Of a stretch of 5,079 bases of DNA, positions 1-5,079 are shown one piece after another (within the stretch, counting starts at the first letter, position 1; each line of letters starts with the position of its first letter). Source of the stretch: Acidobacteriota bacterium (GTDB taxonomy: Bacteria > Acidobacteriota > JAAYUB01 > JAMOQF01); assembly GCA_027040585.1 (NCBI GenBank), contig JALULU010000461.1, forward strand, positions 1 through 5,079, in the 5' to 3' direction. The position numbers were made by a program, and so were the translations under genes. Below the pieces are notes generated by a model. That model had not been told where the DNA came from, did no database searches, and saw only the letters and a program-made list of their open reading frames with translations.

Positions 1-400
1 TACCTGATTTTAAAATTGCATCAATTGCACCAATTCTTGAAAGTATTGTTCCTTTACTGTCAGCTACCCCTCTTGCAAATATTAGGTTATCCTTTATTGT
101 TCCAATAAATGGACCATAATCCCATTCCTCAAGTGGCTCTATTGGTTGGACATCATAATGGCTATAAAAGAGGATTTTTTTTCCACCTGAGCCTATTTTT
201 GCTATAATGTATGGATTTGAACCATCTATGCTTTCTATTGTTACATAACAACCTAAATTTTTTAACAATTTTCCAAGGATTTTTACGGTTTGAGATATAC
301 CGTAGTTATTTTCGGTTATTGAGGGTTCCCTCACTAATTTGAGGAGATTTTCCAAATAGAAGTTTTTATTATTTTCTACTGTTTTAAAAATTTTTTCCAT
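1..400 (-). CDS. M20-family metallopeptidase (dipeptidase-like), N-terminal part
   Basis: The 133 N-terminal residues of a zinc-dependent peptidase of the M20 family; the rest lies beyond the left edge, and full-length members usually have 400-470 residues. The reading begins MEKIFKTVENNKNFY and contains the metal-binding segment FYSHYDVQP (His81 is the expected zinc ligand, Asp83 the residue that positions it), then EEWDYGPF, then FARGVADSKG, where Asp114 is the expected bridging metal ligand. The catalytic Glu-Glu pair would follow just past the edge. HYDVQP with a following W and PF is typical of the dipeptidase/carnosinase-like branch rather than DapE or ArgE, so hydrolysis of dipeptides in the cytosol is the best guess; exact substrate unknown. 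The ATG at 400 has GAGG about 7 bases upstream. It lies 12 bases after the stop of the small gene at 413-706, so the two are probably cotranscribed. Confidence 0.9.
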   Translation of the reverse strand, partial: MEKIFKTVENNKNFYLENLLKLVREPSITENNYGISQTVKILGKLLKNLGCYVTIESIDGSNPYIIAKIGSGGKKILFYSHYDVQPIEPLEEWDYGPFIGTIKDNLIFARGVADSKGTILSRIGAIDAILKSG

Positions 401-412
401 ATAGAAACCTCA

Positions 413-706
413 TTAATCAAATTCAAATATATTTTTAGGTGGTGTGTCGTCATTTTTCTTTTTTTCCTTTACCTCAGAAAACTTTTTTTCTAAAAGTTCT
501 TTTCTCTTCTTTTCCTTTTCTAAAATTTCCTTAAATGTATTGTCGCTATCCTTTTTCCCTGATAGATTTTTTTCAAGGACTTCATCTAAAGATTTAAACT
601 CTTTCTTTTCAAATTTTTCTGTATAAAGAATTTCTTCACTTTCAACATCTATGACTATCAGGGAGTTACAGTGTGGACATTTGATTTCTATTTTATTTTT
701 CTTCAT
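413..706 (-). CDS. Small CxxC (zinc-ribbon-like) protein with charged helical tail
   Basis: A 97-residue protein of unknown function. Residues 6-20 read IEIKCPHCNSLIVID, one CPxC knuckle (Cys10, Cys13) followed by a beta-like hydrophobic stretch. No second cysteine pair exists, so it is half a zinc ribbon: it could bind zinc as a dimer, use His12, or have lost metal binding. Residues about 38-85 are rich in Lys and Glu and should form a long helix or coiled coil. The C-terminus is PPKNIFEFD. From memory, short uncharacterised bacterial proteins share this plan (CPxC, LxID, acidic-basic helix, terminal Phe-Asp motif); I have no function for them. The ATG at 706 has AAAGGAGT at 712-719, GGAG six bases from the start, which is a strong site. 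It is the first gene of a pair with the downstream M20 peptidase and is driven by the minus-strand promoter at 743-771. The complementary-strand frame is low-complexity and is only a shadow. Confidence 0.82.
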   Translation of the reverse strand: MKKNKIEIKCPHCNSLIVIDVESEEILYTEKFEKKEFKSLDEVLEKNLSGKKDSDNTFKEILEKEKKRKELLEKKFSEVKEKKKNDDTPPKNIFEFD

Positions 707-723
707 AGTTGACTCCTTTGTTA

Positions 724-752
724 TTTAGTTTATTGTAAAAATATTATATAAT
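724..752 (+). promoter_or_regulatory. Probable plus-strand promoter for the nitroreductase operon
   Basis: A perfect TATAAT lies at 747-752 on the plus strand. The hexamer at the ideal 17-base distance (TTTAGT, 724-729) matches the -35 consensus at only 3 of 6 positions and no extended -10 TG is present, so the promoter would be weak or activator-dependent. The predicted start is near 759, 24 bases before the ATG at 783. Its -10 overlaps the minus-strand -10 by two bases. Confidence 0.45.
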
Positions 753-771
753 TCATTTTGCAACTTGGCAA
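743..771 (-). promoter_or_regulatory. Sigma70-type promoter for the minus-strand pair
   Basis: Read on the minus strand, TTGCCA (766-771) is followed by a 17-base spacer and a perfect TATAAT (743-748). Transcription is expected to start near 736, giving a leader of about 30 bases that contains the AAAGGAGT ribosome site. The match is 5 of 6 at -35 and 6 of 6 at -10 with ideal spacing, so this is the best-supported promoter in the window. Confidence 0.75.
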
Positions 772-772
772 A
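757..772. repeat. Small inverted repeat TTTGC-N6-GCAAA, possible operator
   Basis: Perfect 5-base arms (757-761 and 768-772) around AACTTG. The repeat covers the predicted plus-strand transcription start and overlaps the minus-strand -35 element, so a dimeric regulator bound here could control both directions. Arms this short can arise by chance in AT-rich DNA; the location is the main argument. Confidence 0.3.
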
Positions 773-782
773 CTAATTATAG

Positions 783-1376
783 ATGATTATGGTGAAAAAT
801 AGTTGTTATAAAATTATAAAGAGCAGGAAAAGTGTGAGAAACTACAAAAGGGGCGCTAAAATTCCCGATAATGAACTTAATAAAATTTTAAATTCTGCCA
901 GAATGGCCCCATCTTCCTGTAATACTCAGCCCTGGCATTTTATAGTTGTTAGAGATGAGAACCTAAAGGAAGAACTTTCTAAATGTGCTATAAAAGGAAC
1001 CAGAATAAATAAGTGGATGGTGGATGCTGATATTGTGGTTGTATTGTGTGGTAAACCCCATCCTTTCTTGCACAGGGGAGCTGATCTTTTGGGTAGAGAT
1101 TGTCATAAGTTGGATGTTGCAATTGCAGGGGAACACATGGTTTTAACCGCAACAGAACTTGGAATCGGAAGTTGCTGGATTGGATGGTTTTCTGAGAAAA
1201 AAGTTAAAAAATTACTTAAGATACCATCTAATGTGAACGTAATTTCAATGATAACTTTTGGGTATCCAGAGCAAGATGGAATAATTGAAGAAAGGGAATT
1301 TGATGGATTAAGGCGGGATTTAGGTGAAATGGTATCTTTAAATATTTTTGGAAATAAGGGGGTGTTTTTTGAATAA
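783..1376 (+). CDS. Nitroreductase-family FMN oxidoreductase
   Basis: A 197-residue cytosolic flavoprotein of the nitroreductase superfamily, close to the usual length. Visible family hallmarks are SRKSVRNYK (residues 14-22, whose Arg/Ser contact the FMN phosphate), ARMAPSSCNTQPWHFIVV (39-56, FMN-binding loop), LDVAIAGEHMVLTATELGIGSCWIGWF (110-136, core helix and FMN-contacting loop), and MITFGYPEQ (156-164). The family uses NAD(P)H to reduce nitro compounds, quinones or flavin, often as a homodimer with the active site at the interface; the true substrate cannot be read from sequence. Six cysteines are present, with no CxxC or ferredoxin-type cluster motif, so there is no iron-sulfur domain. 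The start is uncertain: ATG at 783, ATG at 789 or GTG at 792 all fit, and none has a recognisable Shine-Dalgarno site. It is the first gene of the plus-strand unit; its end overlaps the next start by 8 bases, implying coupled translation. Confidence 0.93.
   Translation: MIMVKNSCYKIIKSRKSVRNYKRGAKIPDNELNKILNSARMAPSSCNTQPWHFIVVRDENLKEELSKCAIKGTRINKWMVDADIVVVLCGKPHPFLHRGADLLGRDCHKLDVAIAGEHMVLTATELGIGSCWIGWFSEKKVKKLLKIPSNVNVISMITFGYPEQDGIIEEREFDGLRRDLGEMVSLNIFGNKGVFFE
1356..1364 (+). promoter_or_regulatory. Ribosome binding site that selects the TTG start at 1369
   Basis: AAGGGGGTG lies inside the nitroreductase coding region with six bases between its G-run and the TTG at 1369. It decides the start of the exported protein: the earlier in-frame TTG at 1348 has no such site and would put charged and cysteine-containing residues ahead of the signal peptide. 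Confidence 0.7.
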
Positions 1377-2157
1377 AACGTTTTTTTTCTTTTTTTTGTT
1401 TTTTCTTCTTACTTTTACCATATTTAGTGAAGATATAAAGTATTCTTTTATGTCTAATACTTATCAATTGTCTAATTCTGGGGAGAAGGATTCTCTTATT
1501 GATAGCACTTATATTTTTATAGGTAAAAATATATGGGTAGAAAAATGGGGGAAGAAATTTAGGATGATTTTCGATTTTTCCAATGGTACAATTTATTTCG
1601 TCGATGATAGCAAAAAAATATTTGCAGGGGGATATGTAGATGATTTTTTCAAGGAAATGGGAACTTTTTATGAAAAGTTTTTAAAGGAGGTTGAAAAAAA
1701 TTATAAACTTGAAATGGAAGATATTAAGGGGGTTAGTAAGATAAATTTAAAATTAATAAGCGATGATAATGGATTTTTAAAGTATGAAATAAGTTCAGGA
1801 GATAAAAAGTTATTTGATGTGGAAATTGATAGACATATAAGATTGACAAACATTTTCAATGAGAAAAATTTCAAAAAATATTTTTTAAAATTTTTAAGTG
1901 TTTCCTCAACACTTGAGGGTAAATTTTATACAAAAAGAAAGCTTCAATTTGAGAATGATTTAAATAAAATATTCTTTAAAATTTATGAAGAAGGTTTTCC
2001 TACTCGAATTGTTGAATTTAGAGAGAATAGAGAGTTTTATTTGACAGAGATTGATAAAGTAGTTTATCAGAATTTGGAGGGGGTAAGTAAAATTGATAAC
2101 AGCTATGTAAAAAAAAGTTTCTCTGATTTTGAGGAAGATATATATGGTGGAGAATAA
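1369..2157 (+). CDS. Exported protein of unknown function, possibly LolA/DUF4412-like fold
   Basis: A 262-residue protein starting at TTG 1369. It has a clear Sec-type signal peptide: MNKT, then an almost pure Phe/Leu core (residues 5-19), then a likely cut after Ser20 (IFS|ED). No lipobox cysteine is present and no other membrane segment is seen, so it should be a soluble periplasmic or secreted protein. The mature part alternates beta-like strands with charged turns; YIFIGKNIWVEKWG...MIFDFSNGTIYFVDDSKKIF (about 48-85) recalls outer-membrane lipoprotein carrier/DUF4412-type domains, which bind lipid or unknown ligands. That is a resemblance of pattern only, not a recognised match. The pentapeptide GVSKI occurs twice (121-125 and 238-242), a weak hint of internal duplication. 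The gene overlaps the nitroreductase stop by 8 bases and ends 8 bases before the large ATPase, so all three are probably in one transcript. Codon use matches its neighbours. Confidence 0.85.
   Translation: MNKTFFFFFLFFLLTFTIFSEDIKYSFMSNTYQLSNSGEKDSLIDSTYIFIGKNIWVEKWGKKFRMIFDFSNGTIYFVDDSKKIFAGGYVDDFFKEMGTFYEKFLKEVEKNYKLEMEDIKGVSKINLKLISDDNGFLKYEISSGDKKLFDVEIDRHIRLTNIFNEKNFKKYFLKFLSVSSTLEGKFYTKRKLQFENDLNKIFFKIYEEGFPTRIVEFRENREFYLTEIDKVVYQNLEGVSKIDNSYVKKSFSDFEEDIYGGE
1381..1404 (+). repeat. T-tracts (T8-C-T8-G-T6) in the signal-peptide codons
   Basis: Two runs of eight T and one of six T, separated by single bases, encode the Phe/Leu core of the signal peptide. Runs of this length are slippage-prone, so a one-base change would frameshift the exported protein just after its start and could also affect the ATPase downstream by polarity. 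They may equally be a by-product of Phe codons in an AT-rich genome. Confidence 0.5.
1886..1928 (+). repeat. Interrupted inverted repeat inside the exported-protein gene
   Basis: The inner arms AAGTGTT (1896-1902) and AACACTT (1908-1914) enclose a five-base loop. The outer arms TAAAATTT (1886-1893) and AAATTTTA (1921-1928) extend it across a 2-by-6 internal loop. An overlapping alternative hairpin, CCTCAA (1904-1909) with TTGAGG (1913-1918), excludes the inner one. It lies in coding sequence (FLKFLSVSSTLEGKFY) and is not followed by a U-run, so it is not a terminator. Confidence 0.35.
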
Positions 2158-2165
2158 TTCCTAAA

Positions 2166-5079
2166 ATGGCAGATATTAGAGACAAAAGGGTAAAGGATTT
2201 TTTCCAATTAAAGTCCTATAAAGGAATTTTTACTACACATGGTCTTGCTCCAAAATATATAGTTGATTCATATATTTTCACAGAAAATTCTAAAGATATA
2301 TTTAGGGATATATTTGTAAATTTGCTAAGGAATGACCCATCTTATAGGAAGCCCTTTTTAATATATGGGGATAGAGGAGTTGGTAAGTCTCATACTCTTG
2401 GAGTTTGTAGGGCATTCTTGGAGGAAAGAGAACTATTTAAAAGTTATTTTCCAGAATTTTATGAAAAATTTAAATCAAAAAAATATATAATTGTTGACAT
2501 ATTTGGAGATTTGAAGGACGAAAAAACTGTAAAAGAACTATGTTATAGTGAATTTTCTTCTAAAATAAAAAAAATATTGGATATATCTATACCACCAGTT
2601 GAGCATTGGATAGAAATTGATGATGTATCTGAACAACTTGGATATATTGTTGACAACATTCCAGATGGATATGAAGTTTTATTTTTTATAGATGATATAG
2701 CTGAAAAATTAATTTCATATAATAATCTTGCAAAAATAATTGGTGAGCTTGAGTTTTTATCTAACCTTGCTGAGTATTCAACTAAATATCCTATGTATGT
2801 CATATCTACATTTTATGAAAATTTAATTGAAAAGCCTACCTGGACAAGAAAGTATGATGATTTGTGTCAAAAAATTTCAGACTATGGGATAAAAGAGAAA
2901 TTTATTTTGAGAGAAATTAGCAAATCTAATTTAATTGAGTTAATTAAAAAAAATATTTTGATTAAAAATGAAATACAGCGGAAGGAACTAAAAGAAGTTT
3001 ATAAAATAATAAAAAGGGAGCATCCATTTTTCAATTATGATGAAGAGTTTTTTATTGATATTTATCCAATTCATCCCAAGGTTTTTAAAGTAAGCTTTTT
3101 TCTACACAGATATATTAAAAATTTTTCACTTTTAAACTTCATATATTCCACTGCTAATAAAATGCAGGGATATAAGGCTACTTCACTTGCTACAGTGGAT
3201 GTGGTGTTTGACCTTCTTGAATATGAATTTAGAAAAGTTGATAGATTAAAACTTGCAATTCAATCCTATGATACAATAACGAAATATACAATATCCAAAA
3301 TAGAAATAAAAAAAAGGTTAATAGCAAAACTAATTTTGAAAGCTCTTTTTTTACTTTCTCTTGTTGAAGGTTTAGACTCAACAGTTACCAATTTAATGGA
3401 CTCTCTTATGCTTTCAAGTTATCAGGGTAGAAGTATAACTACCGATGAAATAAGGGATATGCTTATTTTTCTTGAAGAAAACAATCCTCAATGTATGAGG
3501 ATGTTAAAAAAGGACAACGATGAGATTTTTCAATTAGTTACAAATGATCACGTATCAATTGACTATGTTATTGAGGATATCTTAAAAAATGAGCATGACA
3601 CCATTGAAAAAGGTTTGCCTTTTTTTATTTTTACAAAATTTTTTGAAAACGTGAAATATCTAAATATAACTCAAGATAATTACAATCAGCCTGTATCAAC
3701 ACCTCCATTAGATTTTGTCTGGAAGGGGACCAGGAGGGAAGGGGTTGTGTCCTGGTTTAGTAAGTACAATCAAATATTGGTTAAAAACTTAAACTTTTCA
3801 GAAAAGAGTTTATTTGAAATGGTTGAGGAAAATAAAGATTTAGAAAATGAATTGCTTGAGATAAAAAAAGATAAAAACAAACTACCATCTTTTTTGGCGA
3901 AAAAGAAATTTGATTGGCAACTTTCTATAATTTCACCACTACAAAGAGATTTTAACAAAGAAGAAGTGCTAAGTTTTATTGATAATTTTCCCAATTTGAT
4001 GTTTTGGGTTGCAGAGAAATTTTCTGAAGAGGATATTTTACTTCTGAAAAAAGGATACATTTTATATTCAGATGAGTTTAAATATAGATTTTTTGACCTG
4101 GACGACTCCACATTTAAAAGTGAAGAGATAAATAAAGAGATTAATGAATTGCTGGTTTCTAAATATTTAAAAAATGGAACCATTTATACATCCATAGGAG
4201 AATTCCACTTTTCAAAGGATGTGGATACTTCGAGTTTTGTAACCTTTCTATATGAAAAAGTTGAAGAACTTTTTTCAAAACTTTTTCCAAATCATCCTGA
4301 TTTTAAAAACATTCTTATCTCACCAACAGTTATTAAAGATTTTATTAGTTACTTTATTTTGAAGAAAGGAGAGATAAAGGAAAGTATTGCCCTTTTGGCC
4401 GAGAATGTGTTATTTCCTCTGGGAATTGTAGAAAAAAAAGGAAAGAACTATGTGTTTGATTTAAAGGGAGATGGCTTATATGACTCTGTTTATATAAGTG
4501 AACTTTTAAATTTTGTTGAGAGCAGTAAAAAAAATGTTTTTCCTTTGGATTTTGTATATACAGCATTTATGGGGGCGCCCTTTGGATTTACAAAAGAAAT
4601 AGTTGCAATATTACTTTTATCTCTTGTGGCGGTTGGAAAGTTAGAATTGTTCAATTCATCCAGTGAGGATATAGAGGCATTAAATTCTGAAAATATATCA
4701 GAAGATCTGGATATTTCCTACTATGATGCTTTGAGAATTTCAAAGCAATATGATATACCACTTGAGGAAATTTTTATGTGGGGTTTTAAATTATGTGAAA
4801 CTGAACCCCAGAAGAGATATACTGTTAGGGAAAATAGATCTAAATTAATGGTTTTACTTTCAGAATGGCTCGAGTATGAGATGGCTCATCCAATTGAAAA
4901 TATGATTGCAAAATTACCTGATGGGCTTTTGACTACTGGCTTTTGGAGAGAAGTGTATGCTGTTTATAGGAATAGAAAGATTTTGAGGAAAATAGTTGAG
5001 GAAATAGTTAAGAAGGAGAAAAAACTTGAAGAAGGTCTTTTTTCTCTTGCTAAAGCTTTTTCAAATAATTTGAAGGCAC
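2166..5079 (+). CDS. Very large P-loop ATPase, BrxC/PglY/DUF6079-like, C-terminus cut off
   Basis: An open frame of 971 codons without a stop, running off the right edge. After an N-terminal helical lead comes the ATPase core: PFLIYGDRGVGKSHTLGV (63-80, Walker A, Lys74 and Ser75 bind the phosphates), VLFFIDDI (171-178, Walker B-like, Asp176 and Asp177), and YPMYVISTFYEN (208-219, sensor-1-like strand). FILREISKSNLIELI (246-260) and DIYPIHPKVF (298-307) follow, as in the lid region of large AAA-type ATPases. Residues 551-575 are a charged, probably coiled, linker. PFGFTKEIVAILLLSLVAVGKLELF (805-829) looks like the winged-helix-like segment found late in BrxC/PglY-type proteins, which usually run to about 1,100-1,300 residues. 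No signal peptide or membrane helix, so cytosolic. In BREX and Pgl systems such ATPases act with a methylase and a PglZ-type phosphatase against phage; no partner is visible here. ATG 2166 is the only canonical start; GGAG at 2149-2152 is 13 bases away, a poor spacing. The CDS is certain; the family is assigned from remembered motif patterns, and the function is inferred. Confidence 0.85.
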   Translation, partial: MADIRDKRVKDFFQLKSYKGIFTTHGLAPKYIVDSYIFTENSKDIFRDIFVNLLRNDPSYRKPFLIYGDRGVGKSHTLGVCRAFLEERELFKSYFPEFYEKFKSKKYIIVDIFGDLKDEKTVKELCYSEFSSKIKKILDISIPPVEHWIEIDDVSEQLGYIVDNIPDGYEVLFFIDDIAEKLISYNNLAKIIGELEFLSNLAEYSTKYPMYVISTFYENLIEKPTWTRKYDDLCQKISDYGIKEKFILREISKSNLIELIKKNILIKNEIQRKELKEVYKIIKREHPFFNYDEEFFIDIYPIHPKVFKVSFFLHRYIKNFSLLNFIYSTANKMQGYKATSLATVDVVFDLLEYEFRKVDRLKLAIQSYDTITKYTISKIEIKKRLIAKLILKALFLLSLVEGLDSTVTNLMDSLMLSSYQGRSITTDEIRDMLIFLEENNPQCMRMLKKDNDEIFQLVTNDHVSIDYVIEDILKNEHDTIEKGLPFFIFTKFFENVKYLNITQDNYNQPVSTPPLDFVWKGTRREGVVSWFSKYNQILVKNLNFSEKSLFEMVEENKDLENELLEIKKDKNKLPSFLAKKKFDWQLSIISPLQRDFNKEEVLSFIDNFPNLMFWVAEKFSEEDILLLKKGYILYSDEFKYRFFDLDDSTFKSEEINKEINELLVSKYLKNGTIYTSIGEFHFSKDVDTSSFVTFLYEKVEELFSKLFPNHPDFKNILISPTVIKDFISYFILKKGEIKESIALLAENVLFPLGIVEKKGKNYVFDLKGDGLYDSVYISELLNFVESSKKNVFPLDFVYTAFMGAPFGFTKEIVAILLLSLVAVGKLELFNSSSEDIEALNSENISEDLDISYYDALRISKQYDIPLEEIFMWGFKLCETEPQKRYTVRENRSKLMVLLSEWLEYEMAHPIENMIAKLPDGLLTTGFWREVYAVYRNRKILRKIVEEIVKKEKKLEEGLFSLAKAFSNNLKA

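Noticed and set aside
411..415. TAATG stop-start overlap on the minus strand between the CxxC protein and the M20 gene
   Set aside because: The ATG is out of frame with the peptidase and reaches a stop after a few codons; ATG 400, with GAGG upstream, is the real start.
444..626. Plus-strand open frame of 60 residues, mostly Ser and Phe
   Set aside because: It is antisense to the CxxC protein gene, is low-complexity from complementary Lys/Glu codons, and has no convincing ribosome site.
1348..1368. Earlier in-frame TTG start for the exported protein
   Set aside because: No Shine-Dalgarno site precedes it and it would add seven residues (with Glu, Arg and Cys) before the signal peptide; TTG 1369 has a strong site and gives a normal signal peptide.
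1381..1404. T-rich run as a possible intrinsic terminator after the nitroreductase gene
   Set aside because: No stable GC stem precedes it, and the run encodes the hydrophobic core of a good signal peptide.
1228..1467. Minus-strand open frame across the nitroreductase/exported-protein junction
   Set aside because: It mirrors two well-supported plus-strand genes; its Lys-rich run is only the complement of the Phe codons in the signal peptide.
1904..1918. CCTCAA-CAC-TTGAGG hairpin as a terminator
   Set aside because: It lies mid-gene and is followed by GTAAATTTTATAC rather than a U-run.
2543..2803. Minus-strand open frame of 86 residues
   Set aside because: It lies wholly within the ATPase core (Walker B region) on the opposite strand and shows no recognisable domain.
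3770..4183. Minus-strand open frame of 137 residues rich in Ser, Phe and Leu
   Set aside because: It is antisense to the ATPase coding region, and its composition is what complementary Lys/Glu codons produce.
4354..4566. Minus-strand open frame of 70 residues
   Set aside because: It is antisense to the ATPase frame, which stays open without interruption, and no domain or ribosome site supports it.
2166..5079. Assigning the gene symbol brxC or pglY to the large ATPase
   Set aside because: The motifs fit the wider group, but the C-terminus and the partner genes are not visible, so a specific symbol would be over-claiming.

Overview
The window is strongly AT-rich, with codons and amino acids to match (Lys, Ile, Phe, Asn and Glu dominate; AGA, ATA and TTA are frequent). 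Genes are tightly packed, Shine-Dalgarno sites are purine-rich, and one protein carries a Sec-type signal peptide, so the source is a bacterium with low G+C content. I cannot place it in a phylum from this sequence.

Layout: two minus-strand genes occupy the left end. They are a small protein with one CxxC zinc-ribbon-like motif and a charged helix (706 to 413), followed 12 bases later by an M20-family metallopeptidase (from 400, cut by the left edge). The 76-base gap at 707-782 is a divergent promoter region. A palindromic ATTATATAAT supplies a perfect TATAAT -10 element on each strand, and a small inverted repeat lies beside it. Three plus-strand genes then run to the right edge with almost no spacing: an FMN-dependent nitroreductase-family protein (783-1376), an exported protein of unknown function that starts at a TTG overlapping the nitroreductase stop by 8 bases (1369-2157), and a very large P-loop ATPase (2166 to the edge, 971 residues seen with no stop).

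The large ATPase is the most notable gene. It has Walker A (GDRGVGKS), a Walker B-like FFIDD strand, a YPIHP segment after the ATPase core, and a PFGFTKEIV...LLLSL...GKLEL segment near residue 804. From memory, this arrangement resembles the large ATPases of BREX/Pgl phage-defence systems and related families (BrxC, PglY, DUF6079, DUF499). No BREX partner gene (methylase, PglZ-type phosphatase, BrxA or BrxB) is visible here, so a defence role is an inference that depends on what lies beyond base 5079.

The three plus-strand genes look like one transcription unit, but their products (a cytosolic flavoenzyme, a secreted protein and a cytosolic ATPase) suggest no obvious shared pathway. The minus-strand pair looks like ordinary housekeeping. 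There is no rRNA, tRNA, CRISPR array, insertion sequence or convincing terminator in the window, and no gene-free stretch longer than 76 bases.
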